64,000 nt of DNA from Polycladomyces abyssicola (GCF_018326425.1 NZ_AP024601.1:2902001-2966000), one strand, 5' to 3'. Positions 25,887-36,708 are shown, counted from the stretch's first letter. Notes: generated by a model from the sequence alone, not told the origin. Numbers and translations are program-made.

Positions 25887-26589
25887 GAGCAAAATCCGTA
25901 AAAACAAATCGGTCGGGTCGGTGTCGGGATTCGGTATACTCAAACTGGGTTCCATCATATAAATGGACAAAATTCTTCACTACCACGACAAAGGGACTGT
26001 TCGGCTGAAGGTCCAGATATTCCTTGTCTTTCGAAGTAGCCGGCTCAACTCGGATCACTCTTCGGGCAAAACCGATTTTGAGTTGCAACGTTTGTTCCAT
26101 ATACTCGTAGATGGAGTTTTCCGCGATCTCCTTTGTCAGATCGGTCACGACATCCTTTAAAAAATAGTTGATGTCCAAAATGATGTTTTCCCCATCCAAC
26201 TGTCGAACGCGATACAGATGATACGCCTCTTTCCCGAGCGGCAGCTGGGTTTTTTTGTGTAGAGGAGGGTTGATGATCACGCTTTCCAACTTGGGAACAT
26301 GGGTGATAAAAGTTTGCCCGCTGTATTCACTGGCTTCCTTGAAACTGACAAGTCCGCCCACCGAAAAGGTGATCGGTTTGTTTTCTAACACAAATACGCC
26401 TTTTCCGTGCAGACTGTGAATCATTCCCTCTTCAGCCAATAAATCCAACGCTCTTCGAATGGTTCCTCTACTGACTCCATAATGGCGGCACAAATCATTT
26501 TCAGACGGCAGCTTATCGCCGGGAAGATAATGATGCTCTAATATTTTCCCCTTGATATCTTCGTATATCTGGATATATCTCCTGTTCAT
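25876..26589 (-). CDS. treR: Trehalose operon repressor TreR (GntR/HutC family)
   Basis: TreR represses the tre genes and is released by trehalose-6-phosphate. The 237-residue protein has an N-terminal GntR winged helix (YLPGDKLPSENDLCRHYGVS then RGTIRRALDLLAEEGMIHSL) and a UTRA ligand domain from about residue 80 (ITFSVGGLVSFKEASEYSG). ATG at 26589 follows AAAGGGGGG, giving the family length (238 in B. subtilis). Here treR precedes treP-treA, unlike B. subtilis where it is last. Confidence 0.93.
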   Translation of the reverse strand: MNRRYIQIYEDIKGKILEHHYLPGDKLPSENDLCRHYGVSRGTIRRALDLLAEEGMIHSLHGKGVFVLENKPITFSVGGLVSFKEASEYSGQTFITHVPKLESVIINPPLHKKTQLPLGKEAYHLYRVRQLDGENIILDINYFLKDVVTDLTKEIAENSIYEYMEQTLQLKIGFARRVIRVEPATSKDKEYLDLQPNSPFVVVVKNFVHLYDGTQFEYTESRHRPDRFVFTDFARRR

Positions 26590-26620
26590 TTTCTCCCCCC
26601 TTTTCCGGGTGTGCCCGTAC

Positions 26621-26643
26621 AAAAAGCGCCGCCTTCCGGCGGC
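26621..26643 (-). terminator. Terminator of uvrA
   Basis: GCCGCC-GGAA-GGCGGC followed by GCTTTTTG on the minus strand, 34 bp after the uvrA stop. Confidence 0.85.
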
Positions 26644-26676
26644 TCAGATTTTTGACAAAGTCTTCCCTTTGAGATC

Positions 26677-29556
26677 TCAAGATGATGCGGAGACCTTGCG
26701 CTCCAATTCCTTCATCCACTGTTCCATCCGTTGACGATCCCGTTCCAAGATGGGCTTCAGGTAACGTCCAGTGTGGGAAGCCTCGACTTCCACCACTTCT
26801 TCGGGAGTACCCGCAGCGACGATGGTGCCTCCCCCGGATCCTCCTTCCGGTCCGAGGTCGATGATGTAATCGGCTGTCTTGATCACGTCCAGATTGTGTT
26901 CGATCACCAGCACTGTGTCCCCGTTGTCCACCAACCGTTGCAATACTTGGAGCAGACGAGCGATATCATCGATATGCAAACCGGTGGTCGGTTCATCCAG
27001 GATATACAGCGTTCGGCCATTGCTCCGTTTGTACAACTCAGAAGCCAGCTTGACGCGCTGGGCTTCTCCGCCGGAGAGCGTTGTTGCCGGTTGACCCAGT
27101 TTCATATATCCCAAACCGACATCGTACAAGGTTTGAAGCTTGCGCTTGATGCGCGGGATGTTTTGGAAGAACTCCAGCGCTTCCTCCACGGTCATCTCCA
27201 GCACATCGGCGACGTTCTTTCCTTTGTATTTGATCTCCAACGTATCGCGGTTGTACCGTTTGCCTTTGCACTCCTCACACGGTACATAGACGTCCGGCAA
27301 AAAGTGCATCTCGATCTTGATGATCCCGTCCCCCCGGCAGGCTTCACAACGTCCTCCCTTGACGTTGAAGCTGAAACGCCCTTTCTTGTAACCGCGTACT
27401 TTGGCCTCCGGCGTCGACGCAAACACTTCACGGATATCGTCGAACACGCCGGTGTAGGTGGCCGGATTGGAACGCGGCGTACGCCCGATCGGAGACTGGT
27501 CGATATCGATCACTTTGTCCAAATGCTCCATCCCGACGATTTCGTCGTGGGCGCCGGGAATCACTTTGGCCTTGTTCAATTGACGGGCCAACGCTTTGTG
27601 CAGCACTTCATTGACCAGCGTACTTTTACCGGAACCGGAGACGCCTGTCACACAGGTAAATACCCCGAGCGGGATTCGGACGTCGATGTTTTTCAGGTTG
27701 TTCTCTCTGGCACCGCGTACCTCCAGCCACTTGCCGTTGGGTTTGCGCCGTTCTTCGGGCAGCGGGATGAATTTGCGCCCGCTCAAATATTGCCCTGTGA
27801 GCGACTCGGGATGGCGCATCACCTCTTCCGGTGTGCCTGCTGCCACGACACGTCCCCCATGTGCACCGGCACCCGGGCCGATGTCAATAATGTAATCGGC
27901 AGCCAGCATCGTATCTTCATCGTGCTCCACGACGATCAGCGTATTGCCCAGATCGCGCATCCTCTCCAACGTCTCGATCAAACGGTTGTTGTCCCGTTGG
28001 TGCAGTCCGATGCTCGGCTCGTCCAAAATGTAGAGGACCCCCATCAACGAAGAACCGATCTGGGTGGCCAAACGGATGCGCTGGGCTTCCCCACCGGAAA
28101 GCGTGCCCGCCGAACGGTGCAAGGTGAGGTAATCCAGCCCCACGTTGACCAGAAAGCCGAGCCGTTCCCGGATTTCCTTCAACACTTGACGGGCGATCTG
28201 TTGCTCTTTTTTATCCAGTTCCAGGTTGTCGAAGAACGAAAGAGCGTCGCGTATGGATAACCGCGTCACATAGTCGATGTTTTTCCCGCCGACAAAGACA
28301 TGCAGGCTTTCTTTGCGCAAACGGGCTCCTTTGCAAGTGGGACATGCCTTGGTGCTCATATAGTTTTCGATCATTTCGCGAACCGAATCGGAACTGGTCT
28401 CGTGGTAACGCCGTTGCAGGTTGTTGACCACACCTTCGAATCGCACCTGAGTTTCGCGTCGATGCCCCAGATCATTGGTGTAACGGAACGGAATCCGCTC
28501 TTTCGTGCCGTACAACAAGAGATCCCGCTCTTCCTGCGAAAGTTCGGCAAATGGTCGATCCATGTCGATTCCGAAATGGTCACAGACCGCTTCCAACAGT
28601 TGTTCGTAATAATTGCTGGACGAGTGGGCCCACGGCTCCAGCGCCCCTTCCCGAATCGTTTTCTCCGGGTCCGGCACCACCAGATCAGGATCAATTTCCA
28701 TCCGGCTTCCCAAGCCGTCGCAGGTCGGACACGCACCGAACGGGCTGTTGAACGAGAACATCCGGGGCGAAAGTTCGTCGATGCTGAATCCGCACTCCGG
28801 ACAAGCCAGGTTCTGGCTGAACAACAGTTCCTCCCCATCCACGACATCGATCAATACCTGGCCGTCCGTCAGACCCAGCGCCGTTTCGATCGAGTCGGTC
28901 AACCGGGTCTCGATACCCGGTTTGACGACGAGACGGTCTACTACGACTTCGATGGAGTGTTTTTTGTTCTTTTCCAGTTTGATCTCTTCGGACAAGTCCC
29001 GGATCTCCCCGTCGATCCGCACCCGGACAAACCCCTGTTTGCTGATGTCCTGCAACAGTTTGACATGTTCCCCTTTACGTCCCTTCACCATCGGGGCCAA
29101 AACCTGAATCCGCGTCCGCTCAGGCAGCTCCATAATCCGGTCCACCATTTGCTGTACCGTCTGCGAAGAGATCTCGATTCCGTGTTCGGGACAGGTGGGC
29201 CGACCGATACGAGCAAACAACAGGCGAAGGTAATCGTAAATCTCCGTCACCGTCCCCACCGTTGAACGCGGGTTGCGGCTGGTCGTTTTCTGGTCGATGG
29301 AAATAGCAGGAGACAAACCTTCGATGGCGTCGACGTCGGGTTTATCCATCTGGCCGAGAAACTGGCGGGCATAGGCGGAGAGGGATTCCACGTAACGGCG
29401 TTGTCCCTCCGCATAGATGGTGTCGAAGGCGAGCGAAGATTTGCCCGATCCGCTCAATCCCGTCAACACGACGAACTTGTCCCGCGGAATGGTGACGTCG
29501 ATATTTTTCAGGTTGTGCACACGCGCGCCGCGAACCACGATGTGATCCTGTGCCAT
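26677..29556 (-). CDS. uvrA: Excinuclease ABC subunit A
   Basis: UvrA is the dimeric ATPase that finds bulky DNA lesions and loads UvrB. The 959-residue protein has two ABC modules: Walker [10 protein letters not shown] near residue 33 and GVSGSGKST in the second half; both [10 protein letters not shown] signatures; and two zinc modules (CPECG...CPTC and CEACRGDG...CEECKG). ATG at 29556, 4 bp after the uvrB stop, is preceded by GGAGGGAG inside the end of uvrB, so the two genes form one operon. Confidence 0.98.
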   Translation of the reverse strand: MAQDHIVVRGARVHNLKNIDVTIPRDKFVVLTGLSGSGKSSLAFDTIYAEGQRRYVESLSAYARQFLGQMDKPDVDAIEGLSPAISIDQKTTSRNPRSTVGTVTEIYDYLRLLFARIGRPTCPEHGIEISSQTVQQMVDRIMELPERTRIQVLAPMVKGRKGEHVKLLQDISKQGFVRVRIDGEIRDLSEEIKLEKNKKHSIEVVVDRLVVKPGIETRLTDSIETALGLTDGQVLIDVVDGEELLFSQNLACPECGFSIDELSPRMFSFNSPFGACPTCDGLGSRMEIDPDLVVPDPEKTIREGALEPWAHSSSNYYEQLLEAVCDHFGIDMDRPFAELSQEERDLLLYGTKERIPFRYTNDLGHRRETQVRFEGVVNNLQRRYHETSSDSVREMIENYMSTKACPTCKGARLRKESLHVFVGGKNIDYVTRLSIRDALSFFDNLELDKKEQQIARQVLKEIRERLGFLVNVGLDYLTLHRSAGTLSGGEAQRIRLATQIGSSLMGVLYILDEPSIGLHQRDNNRLIETLERMRDLGNTLIVVEHDEDTMLAADYIIDIGPGAGAHGGRVVAAGTPEEVMRHPESLTGQYLSGRKFIPLPEERRKPNGKWLEVRGARENNLKNIDVRIPLGVFTCVTGVSGSGKSTLVNEVLHKALARQLNKAKVIPGAHDEIVGMEHLDKVIDIDQSPIGRTPRSNPATYTGVFDDIREVFASTPEAKVRGYKKGRFSFNVKGGRCEACRGDGIIKIEMHFLPDVYVPCEECKGKRYNRDTLEIKYKGKNVADVLEMTVEEALEFFQNIPRIKRKLQTLYDVGLGYMKLGQPATTLSGGEAQRVKLASELYKRSNGRTLYILDEPTTGLHIDDIARLLQVLQRLVDNGDTVLVIEHNLDVIKTADYIIDLGPEGGSGGGTIVAAGTPEEVVEVEASHTGRYLKPILERDRQRMEQWMKELERKVSASS

Positions 29557-29560
29557 GTGT

Positions 29561-31543
29561 TTATGCTCCCTCCGCTTTCAGTTCGATGATCATATCCCGA
29601 AGCTCCGCCGCCCGCTCAAACTCCAACTCCTTGGCTGCCGCTTTCATCTCTTTCTCCAGCTGGGCGATCAATCGTTGACGCTCTTTCTTGGTCATTTTCC
29701 CAGCCCGGTTGGGCGTTTCGTATGTGGGTCCATCTTCAGCCACCTTGGTGGCTTCAATCACATCGCGCACTTTTTTGCGCACGGTCTGCGGTGTAATGCC
29801 GTGCTTCTCGTTGTATGCGATCTGAATACGGCGACGGCGCTCCGTCTCGTCGATCGCCTTACGCATCGATTCGGTGATCGTGTCTGCGTACATGATGACT
29901 TCGCCGTTGGCATTGCGTGCTGCACGGCCAATCGTCTGGATCAGGGAGCGCTCTGCACGCAGGAAACCTTCCTTGTCCGCATCCAGGATAGCCACCAAAG
30001 ACACCTCGGGCAGGTCCAATCCTTCCCGGAGCAGGTTGATCCCCACCAAGACGTCGAATTCACCCAACCGTAAGTCGCGCAAAATCTGCATCCGCTCGAT
30101 CGTTTTGATGTCCGAATGCAAATAGCGCACCTTGATCCCGACGTCTTTCAGATAGTCCGTCAAATCTTCGGCCATCTTTTTGGTCAGTGTGGTGACCAGC
30201 ACCCGCTCGTCCCGTTCGATCCGCTTGTGGATTTCACCGATCAGATCGTCGATCTGCCCCTCAATCGGCCGCACATGCACTTTGGGGTCGACCAGTCCGG
30301 TGGGACGAATAATCTGCTCCACGACGTCTGGTGCTTTTTCCAGCTCGTATGGGCCCGGGGTGGCCGAAACGAAGATCACTTGATTGATCCGTTCCTCAAA
30401 CTCCTCAAATTTGAGGGGCCGGTTATCCTTGGCCGAGGGAAGGCGAAAACCGTGCTCCACCAATACCTCTTTGCGCGACATGTCCCCATTGTACATCCCG
30501 CGGATCTGGGGCACGGTCACGTGTGATTCGTCGATGACCATCAGATAATCATCGGGGAAATAGTCCAACAGCGTATACGGCGGTTCACCCGCTTTTTTGC
30601 CCACCAGATGACGGGAATAGTTTTCGATGCCCGAACAGAATCCCATCTCCCGCATCATCTCCATATCGTAGCGGGTACGCTGTTCGAGCCGCTGGGCTTC
30701 CAGCAATTTGCCCTGATCGCGCAATTCGGCCAACCGCTCCTGCAGCTCCTGTTCAATATCGCGGAGCGCACGACGCATGACTTCTTCCCGCGTTACATAG
30801 TGGGATGCGGGGAAGATGGCCACATGTTCGCGATCCCCGATAATTTCGCCCGTGACAACGTCGATCTCGCGAATTCGGTCGATCTCGTCACCGAAAAATT
30901 CGACCCGAACTGCCTGCTCGCTCCGTGAAACGGGGAAGATCTCCAACACGTCGCCCCGTACGCGGAAAGTACCGCGAACGAAATTGATGTCGTTGCGCTG
31001 ATACTGGATATCCACCAGTTTTCGCAGGACCTCATTCCGATCCCGCTCCATCCCGACGCGCAGAGACAGAACCTGTTCACGGTACTCATCCGGTGAACCC
31101 AAGCCATAAATGCAGGAAACACTGGCCACGATAATGACGTCCCGCCGCTCCAACAATGCACTCGTGGCCGAGTGGCGCAATTTGTCGATCTCGTCGTTAA
31201 TGGACGCGTCTTTCTCGATATATGTGTCCGTTTGCGGCACATAGGCTTCCGGCTGATAATAATCATAATAACTGACAAAATACTCCACCGCATTGTGCGG
31301 GAAAAACTCCTTCAGCTCCCCGCACAGCTGGGCGGCCAGCGTTTTGTTGGGTGCAATCACCAGCGTCGGTTTGTTCACCCGGGCGATCGTGTGTGCAATC
31401 GTGAACGTTTTCCCCGTTCCTGTAGCTCCCAACAAGGTCTGAAACTTTTTCCCTGACAGAACGCCTTGTGTCAGCTGTTCGATCGCTTTCGGCTGATCGC
31501 CGCGCGGCTCGTATTCGGACACCAATTGAAACAACCGTTCCAA
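29561..31543 (-). CDS. uvrB: Excinuclease ABC subunit B
   Basis: UvrB is the helicase-like damage verifier of nucleotide excision repair. The 660 residues include Walker [11 protein letters not shown] (about 39-48), the beta-hairpin [13 protein letters not shown] that threads between strands, helicase motifs such as [11 protein letters not shown] and QTIGRAARN, and the C-terminal UVR coiled-coil ([20 protein letters not shown]). Start is TTG at 31543, with GAGGTG 7-8 nt upstream; the nearby ATG is out of frame. The UvrB N-terminus [17 protein letters not shown] supports this. Confidence 0.98.
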   Translation of the reverse strand: MERLFQLVSEYEPRGDQPKAIEQLTQGVLSGKKFQTLLGATGTGKTFTIAHTIARVNKPTLVIAPNKTLAAQLCGELKEFFPHNAVEYFVSYYDYYQPEAYVPQTDTYIEKDASINDEIDKLRHSATSALLERRDVIIVASVSCIYGLGSPDEYREQVLSLRVGMERDRNEVLRKLVDIQYQRNDINFVRGTFRVRGDVLEIFPVSRSEQAVRVEFFGDEIDRIREIDVVTGEIIGDREHVAIFPASHYVTREEVMRRALRDIEQELQERLAELRDQGKLLEAQRLEQRTRYDMEMMREMGFCSGIENYSRHLVGKKAGEPPYTLLDYFPDDYLMVIDESHVTVPQIRGMYNGDMSRKEVLVEHGFRLPSAKDNRPLKFEEFEERINQVIFVSATPGPYELEKAPDVVEQIIRPTGLVDPKVHVRPIEGQIDDLIGEIHKRIERDERVLVTTLTKKMAEDLTDYLKDVGIKVRYLHSDIKTIERMQILRDLRLGEFDVLVGINLLREGLDLPEVSLVAILDADKEGFLRAERSLIQTIGRAARNANGEVIMYADTITESMRKAIDETERRRRIQIAYNEKHGITPQTVRKKVRDVIEATKVAEDGPTYETPNRAGKMTKKERQRLIAQLEKEMKAAAKELEFERAAELRDMIIELKAEGA

Positions 31544-31579
31544 GGCCCATCACCTCGGCTCCGCTTCTTCATCCTTTTT

Positions 31580-31620
31580 ATTATATCATAATAAAAAACA
31601 GATAAGGGAACATCCGTTCT
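31580..31620 (-). promoter_or_regulatory. uvrBA promoter with LexA (SOS) box
   Basis: TATAAT lies at 31585-31580 (minus strand). Upstream, AGAACGGATGTTCC (31620-31607) matches the Gram-positive LexA/DinR consensus CGAACRNRYGTTYC at 13 of 14 positions and overlaps where the -35 should be. uvrBA is an SOS operon in B. subtilis, so DNA damage control is likely here. Confidence 0.75.
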
Positions 31621-31754
31621 AGGACATGTCTGGCAAATCTCACACATCTTTAGCGGAGATTGTCAGCGATTTGATCCTCGGATTTCCGGATCGATGCTCG
31701 GTTGAGCTTAGATCGTCACTCATCCGGGAACATGGTTCCCTGATGAAATAACTA
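31621..31754 (-). repeat. MITE-like dispersed repeat, copy F (degraded)
   Basis: The stretch begins ACATGTCTGGCAAAT and ends near AACTAGACAAAC. In between, TTTCCGGATC and GAGCTTAGATCGTCACTC line up with copy A in the same orientation, but much of the centre is deleted and identity is low. It starts directly after the LexA box of uvrBA. Confidence 0.45.
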
Positions 31755-32186
31755 GACAAACTTTCATCCGATTGATAAAGATCTGTATACAAACCCGTCT
31801 TCCCTTATCGTTGCCGCAAACCCACCATTTTCAAACCATCACGTCAGGCCTGATGTGCAAACAAGCCGTCTTTCGCTCTCCTCTCCGTAACCTCACACCC
31901 AGATTCGCCCGTCCAAGAGAATCATTTTCGCCCTTCGATGGCATGTATGTCCCCCTATGTCCCTGCCTCTTCACCACTGCCAACAAAAGAACGCTCCCAA
32001 AACGGGAGCGACAGGTTGTTGACAAAGTCCGCAGGCTCCGATTTCCCGTCTTCGCTCTCTAGCCACATCCAGAGGATATTCGGACCCGCTACCCAAAAAG
32101 AGGGTGGCCGTTTTCCCACAAGCAACCTTTGAGCTGCGAGCGAGGGAAAACGGGCGCACCCGTGATGGTTACCACTTTGCTGGCTG
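31755..32186. other. Non-coding region between uvrB and minJ
   Basis: No gene is supported. Visible structure: a hairpin CGCTCCC-AAAAC-GGGAGCG (31992-32010), and directly after it a stretch (32019-32090) that matches the reverse complement of the hairpin element at 55137-55205 (shared TTGACAAAGTC, CCGATTTCCCGTCTTCGCTC, ATTCGGACCCGCT). Confidence 0.4.
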
Positions 32187-32211
32187 GACTGTATTCATCA
32201 AACACACGCTA
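32187..32211 (+). repeat. MITE-like dispersed repeat, copy G (right end only)
   Basis: GGACTGTATTCATCAAACACACGCTAG matches the right end of copy B (GGACACTATTCACCATACACGCT) and overlaps the minJ stop codon (CTA at 32209-32211). Confidence 0.5.
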
Positions 32212-33369
32212 GGGAGAAACCGCCTCCGAAACGGGTGAGGAGATCCGATTGATCGGGCCTGGGGAGGGGATCACACCGAGATCTGATGGGTCCCCCTCGT
32301 ATATCGCTCGCTGCACCAGTCTCGTTTCCCCCAATTCATCCACCACTTCCAGCTTGCAATAAGCGGGCGACTTTTGCATCGCCAAACGGATATCGTCCAC
32401 CGTCCGAATGTGAACGCCATTCATCCGGGTAATCCGTTCACCGGGACGAATGCCCATCTGAGACGCCGGCGTATCCGGCAACACGGCCAACACCGACAGC
32501 CCGCGAAAATGGGAGGCAAACCTTGGTTCTCTCCTTTTTTCCCGCCATTTCCCAACCAGATAGACGGCCTCATGGCCGACCACGGCAAAAATGGCAGCCG
32601 CCCATATCAATGGGGTCCACCATGTGGACACCCAGGTCAAACCTGCCAATATCAATGCATACAGCAGAGCAAAGGTGGATGCCCGTCGTTTTTGCTGCTG
32701 ATGGATCATTGACAGGTTGAGACGAGAGAAGCCCAGCAACAAAGGCAACGGCAACCATCCGCCCGCAGTCGGAACTACGAGCGGAACCGCCCACAGTTTT
32801 TGCAGTCGGAATCCACCGACGATGTACCCGTCCCGGTGCCGGACCGTTTCCGGAATAAATCCGGTCAATCCGTCCAACCGGATTAACAACCACTCCAGCA
32901 CATGCAGCAAACCGATCAAGTATAACCAGTCCGTCACGGAGACCATGGACAATCTTCGCCATGCGTCCAGCCATTCCGGCGGCACTTGCTCAGCCGACAC
33001 ATGTGACGCTAGAAGAGCGAATAAGGCCAACAATCCGCCTCCATAAGCTGCACATGCCCAACGCAGCCGGAACAACCCTAGCACCACCGTCCATCCCCAG
33101 ATCCACCACAACTCCATGGGACGGACTTCCCACTGCCAAAATGAAGCGAAAACCGAACACACTCCTCCGCCCACCGCTCCCCAAAAAAACGTGCGTAACA
33201 ACAATGGCGTGGGTGGATCCAGACGCCGACCGTATTTTCGCCATTCCCGCAAGCCTTTAAACACAAATTGCATCAACATGCACACCAAAGCCGTCCACCA
33301 CAACGGATGAACCAACAAGGCTTTCCATGTGTTCGGTGACGACAATGGAAAAGCCAACCATGAAGTCAA
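32209..33369 (-). CDS. minJ: PDZ-domain membrane protein, MinJ-like
   Basis: MinJ bridges DivIVA and MinD to keep division away from poles in B. subtilis. The 386-residue protein has about seven or eight membrane helices over residues 1-280 and then a PDZ domain (about 285-360) with GLSVLAVLPDTPASQMGIRP and GERITRMNGVHI. Topology, length (397 in B. subtilis) and the order ftsE-ftsX-...-ctpB-minJ support the name. The start is TTG at 33369, 6 nt after AGGAGGG; the TTG at 33399 lies upstream of that site. Transcribed on the same strand as ctpB but behind its terminator. Confidence 0.85.
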   Translation of the reverse strand: MTSWLAFPLSSPNTWKALLVHPLWWTALVCMLMQFVFKGLREWRKYGRRLDPPTPLLLRTFFWGAVGGGVCSVFASFWQWEVRPMELWWIWGWTVVLGLFRLRWACAAYGGGLLALFALLASHVSAEQVPPEWLDAWRRLSMVSVTDWLYLIGLLHVLEWLLIRLDGLTGFIPETVRHRDGYIVGGFRLQKLWAVPLVVPTAGGWLPLPLLLGFSRLNLSMIHQQQKRRASTFALLYALILAGLTWVSTWWTPLIWAAAIFAVVGHEAVYLVGKWREKRREPRFASHFRGLSVLAVLPDTPASQMGIRPGERITRMNGVHIRTVDDIRLAMQKSPAYCKLEVVDELGETRLVQRAIYEGDPSDLGVIPSPGPINRISSPVSEAVSP

Positions 33370-33396
33370 GCCGATCCCTCCTGGGCAATTTACAAT

Positions 33397-33426
33397 CAAA
33401 ACCCCACGGCGAACCTCGTCGTGGGG
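33397..33426 (-). terminator. Terminator of ctpB
   Basis: CCCCACG...CGTGGGG with a 10-nt loop followed by TTTTGATT on the minus strand, between ctpB and minJ. Confidence 0.8.
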
Positions 33427-33464
33427 TTGATCTTCGACAAGCGGTTTGATTTTCCTTTTTTTAT

Positions 33465-34937
33465 TTAGCGGATCTTTTTCTTGATTGCTTCGATGGCCAC
33501 TTGCAATTGCACGTCATTGGCCGGATCGCGCAACATCGCAATAAATGCATCTTGTATTTTGGCAGCGGTTTTGTCATCGACTACTCCGGTCATCGGCAAG
33601 CCTTTTATTTTTTGGAAGGATTTGACGGCCAATTCCGTTTTCTGATCAAAATAACCGTCTTTCCGACCCGGATTGAATCCCAAACCGTCCAACACCATCT
33701 GCAGATTGCGTACCGCCGGAGAATTCATGTCCCGCTTCAGCGTCTGTCCGGGCGACGGTGGAGTTGCCTGTTCATATTCCGGAGACTTCACCGGAAGCGT
33801 CGGTTGGATTCCCCCGGTTCCGCCGTGCTGGTCGATCCAGGTGCCGCTGGGTGTCAGCCATTTGGCTACGGTCAGCTTCAGGTTGCTGCCATCGCCAAAG
33901 TCCTTCACTGTCTGCACCGTTCCCTTGCCGAACGACTTCTCGCCCACCACTTGCGCTCCGGCGGATTCCTTCAATGCGGCAGCCAGAATCTCCGACGCGC
34001 TGGCACTGCCCTTATCGATCATGACGCTGATCGGGTACGATTTTTTCCCTTGCAACTTCGATTTATAAACGACTTTGTTCCCGGCTTTATCCTGCGTGAT
34101 CAGCACATTTTTCCCGCCAGGTACCAACTGATCAGCTATATCGAGTACCGATGGCAACAATCCGCCCGGATTGCCGCGCACATCGATAACCAGCCCTTTC
34201 ATCCCCTTGCTTTCCAACTGTTTCAGCTGATTACCGAAATCTTTCGCCGTGTCGTTGGAAAACTGCGTTATCTGGATGTAGCCAATCTGTTCCGGCATCA
34301 TTTTAGATTCAACCGTCTTGATGGGAATGTTGTCCCGCTTGACGTTGATGTGCAATACGCCGCTGTAACCGGGACGAATCACTTCCAGCTTGGCGATGGT
34401 CCCCTTGGGGCCGCGAATTTTCATCACCGCTTCATTCAGGGACATTCCTTCCAAGCTGACACCATTCACCTTGATCACTTGGTCATTGGGTCGCAATCCC
34501 GCTTTTTCCGCCGGCGAATCCTTAAACGGGGAGACGATCGTCACCTTGCCGTTTTTCATGGTGACTTCCGCACCGATCCCCTGGAATGACGATTCCAGAT
34601 TGGACTCAAACTGTTTGGCCGTGGACGGGTCCATATAGACGGAATAGGGGTCTCCGAGCGAATCCACCATCCCTTGGATGGCACCGTCAATCAGCTTTTT
34701 GTCGTTTGCTCCCCTTACATATTGGGACTTGATCACGGCATAGGCCGTTTTTAATTTTTCAAATCCCTCATCATCGCCTTGTACTGCCGCGGCCAAATCA
34801 CCGTCCAACCACAAGGCCGGCGTTCCTGCCAACCGATCCAAAATGCCGCCGTCTTTGACCACCGCGGCTGTCGTGACACTGCTGAGGACGATGGAAACGA
34901 TCACCATCAGCGCCACCGTCCGTGCGCGAAACTGCAT
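33465..34937 (-). CDS. ctpB: C-terminal processing serine protease CtpB (S41)
   Basis: CtpB-type proteases are secreted and cleave C-termini; B. subtilis CtpB signals in sporulation by cutting SpoIVFA. The 490-residue protein has an N-terminal membrane/signal helix (about 4-24), a PDZ domain (about 90-185, with GIGAEVTMKNGK and AGLRPNDQVIKVNG), the S41 catalytic core with Ser in KGSASASEI and Lys in GEKSFGKGTVQT, and a C-terminal peptidoglycan-binding domain (LQMVLDGLGFNPGRKDGYFD). ATG at 34937 follows AAAGGTGG. The peptidoglycan-binding tail is the CtpB-like layout. Confidence 0.93.
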   Translation of the reverse strand: MQFRARTVALMVIVSIVLSSVTTAAVVKDGGILDRLAGTPALWLDGDLAAAVQGDDEGFEKLKTAYAVIKSQYVRGANDKKLIDGAIQGMVDSLGDPYSVYMDPSTAKQFESNLESSFQGIGAEVTMKNGKVTIVSPFKDSPAEKAGLRPNDQVIKVNGVSLEGMSLNEAVMKIRGPKGTIAKLEVIRPGYSGVLHINVKRDNIPIKTVESKMMPEQIGYIQITQFSNDTAKDFGNQLKQLESKGMKGLVIDVRGNPGGLLPSVLDIADQLVPGGKNVLITQDKAGNKVVYKSKLQGKKSYPISVMIDKGSASASEILAAALKESAGAQVVGEKSFGKGTVQTVKDFGDGSNLKLTVAKWLTPSGTWIDQHGGTGGIQPTLPVKSPEYEQATPPSPGQTLKRDMNSPAVRNLQMVLDGLGFNPGRKDGYFDQKTELAVKSFQKIKGLPMTGVVDDKTAAKIQDAFIAMLRDPANDVQLQVAIEAIKKKIR

Positions 34938-35323
34938 GTCGACACCACCTTTGTCAGCCTGTTCATTCTCCACTCATCCCCGATCGCAGGTCGAAGATAA
35001 TATATGATAGACAGGCCGGGAATAGTCTGGAATTCCAACAGGCATATCGAAAAAAGAAAGGCTGACCAGTCCGTGGGACTGTACAGCTTTTTTCGAGATT
35101 GGTTTGTTCATCCATTTATTATAACGCAACGTGTCGCCGGATTCATCCCCGCGCATCCTTAATGTTGAAAGTATAGGACCGGGTTTTGCGATTCTCCCTC
35201 TCTCCCGGTTGTGCTGTTTTCCTCGTCCGCGAGCGGCCTTTTTCCCGCTCACTCCTGCAAAAGTCGTGTTCCGGAAAAAGGCCACTCTGATCACGGGATC
35301 ATCGCAGGATGGATCGGATTATG
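34938..35323. other. Intergenic region with a long bidirectional hairpin
   Basis: Between ctpB and the first M23 gene. At 35049-35094 CGAAAAAAG and GCTGACCAGTCC pair with GGACTGTACAGC and TTTTTTCG, leaving AAAG bulged; a T-run follows on both strands, so it can terminate either way. No gene is supported here. Confidence 0.55.
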
Positions 35324-35395
35324 AAAAAGTCGACCCGCTCCCGGATCGGTGAATGATCCACGATTTTGCGATGGACCAATCGGATGGGTCGACTT
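35324..35395 (-). terminator. Terminator of M23 gene 1 (long-loop type)
   Basis: AAGTCGACCC (35327-35336) and GGGTCGACTT (35386-35395) pair perfectly across about 50 nt, and the minus-strand end runs into CTTTTTCAT. The same arms occur after M23 gene 2. Confidence 0.6.
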
Positions 35396-35417
35396 GTTCT
35401 GGAATCGAATAGAGGGG

Positions 35418-36482
35418 CTATCTCAATAAATAATACTTCGGATCCTGCAAACGTCCGTTTTTCCGTACTTCGAAGTGACAGTGCGGGCCAGTGCCAGTAC
35501 CGTTGTTGCCCACTTCCGCAATTTTTTGACCGCGAGCCACGTGATCGCCCACATTGACCGTGACCGTGTTGCCGTACATATGAGCATACAGGGTGGTTAA
35601 TCCACCGTGGTCAATGACGACAATCCACCCGTATCCGTTGGACGGACCGCTTTTGCTCACTATTCCGCTGGCCGCGGCACGAATGGGTGCCCCCATCGGG
35701 CAACCAATGTCCACGCCTTCATGCATTCTTAGTTCCCCCGTCACTGGGTGGCGCCGATAACCGAATGAAGACGTGATCGGCCCATTGCACGGGAATGACA
35801 ATTTCCCGCCACTCCATACCCCACTGCTGTAAGCCAGTTCTTCGTTGATCTTGTCCAACTCTTCCTGTTTGATCTCTTCTTCGTTTTCCAGCTTGCTCAA
35901 AGCATCTTCGTGCTGTTTCACCAAGGCGACAAGTTTTTGATATTCTTCGTCTGCCTTGGCTTTTTCCTCTTTCAATTTGTTTTGCTCTGCCAACAACGTT
36001 TGCTGATCTTTCTCTTTTTTCTCCTTGGCCGCGAAATAATGATTCAACACGGCACGATCCTGTTTGACGATCAGGCGAATCGTCTCAAAACGGATCAGGA
36101 ATTCGCTGAATGAGCCAGCTGAAAACAGCGCCTTCATATATCCCATGTCGCCTTTGACGTAAATCTCGCGGACTCGCTGTTTGAAAAGAGCCGCATGCAT
36201 GTTGAGGTCTTTTTCTGCTTGCTGGAGATCTTTTTTCGCTTTCTCCACTTTTTTGTTCTGTTCATCTAATTTTTTCTCCAGCTCATTCAGTTTTTGTTTT
36301 CTGTCATCCAGCTGTTCCTTCACCTTTTTCAGATCGGCTTCTTTTTGCGACTTCTGGTTGCGAATGTTCTGCAAATCCTGCTTGGTTTTGTCCGCTTTGC
36401 TCTCCGCGTGCACCCCGTTGATCATCAGTCCGCTGAAAACCAAGCTGACCGTCAGTACCATTACAAGCAACGTACGCTTCAT
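35418..36482 (-). CDS. M23 peptidase, EnvC/CwlO-like murein hydrolase activator 1
   Basis: The 354-residue secreted protein has a signal peptide (1-26, LVFSGLMINGVHA), a long coiled coil (about 30-225, Lys/Glu/Gln-rich), and a LytM/M23 domain (about 235-350). The metal-binding residues are present: HEGVDIG and GPHCHFEVRKNG, plus LYAHM. It could cut peptidoglycan cross-links itself or activate another hydrolase. The usual cue is FtsEX, encoded just upstream. It is the third of three tandem paralogues and nearly a copy of the middle one. The M23 His in GPHCHFE, where most members have GPHLHFE, keeps both His. Confidence 0.88.
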   Translation of the reverse strand: MKRTLLVMVLTVSLVFSGLMINGVHAESKADKTKQDLQNIRNQKSQKEADLKKVKEQLDDRKQKLNELEKKLDEQNKKVEKAKKDLQQAEKDLNMHAALFKQRVREIYVKGDMGYMKALFSAGSFSEFLIRFETIRLIVKQDRAVLNHYFAAKEKKEKDQQTLLAEQNKLKEEKAKADEEYQKLVALVKQHEDALSKLENEEEIKQEELDKINEELAYSSGVWSGGKLSFPCNGPITSSFGYRRHPVTGELRMHEGVDIGCPMGAPIRAAASGIVSKSGPSNGYGWIVVIDHGGLTTLYAHMYGNTVTVNVGDHVARGQKIAEVGNNGTGTGPHCHFEVRKNGRLQDPKYYLLR

Positions 36483-36583
36483 CCAATCCTCTCTCCATAT
36501 TGTTTTCTTTCAGGTGTCAACGGAAACCGTGGCTGCCTTACCCAGTATCTCGTTTGATCACCTGTTTTCACCAATTTCTATAT

Positions 36584-36681
36584 AAAAAAAGTCGACCCGT
36601 TCCCGAATCAGGACGGATGTCCCGTTCGTAATCCCCTGCATCCATCCCGCGTTTGATTGGGCCAATTGGGTGGGTCGACTT
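36584..36681 (-). terminator. Terminator of M23 gene 2 (long-loop type)
   Basis: The same 10-bp arms AAGTCGACCC (36589-36598) and GGGTCGACTT (36672-36681) as after M23 gene 1, followed by TTTTTTA on the minus strand. The gene and its terminator were probably duplicated together. Confidence 0.65.
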
Positions 36682-36708
36682 GTTGCTGGATTTGAGAAAA
36701 GAGAATGA

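Noticed and set aside
31772-32062. Plus-strand frame between uvrB and minJ
   Set aside because: Composition is unlike coding sequence here and it crosses two hairpin elements; no start signal.
34974-35294. 106-residue minus-strand frame upstream of ctpB
   Set aside because: No ribosome site, atypical composition, and it contains a bidirectional terminator hairpin.
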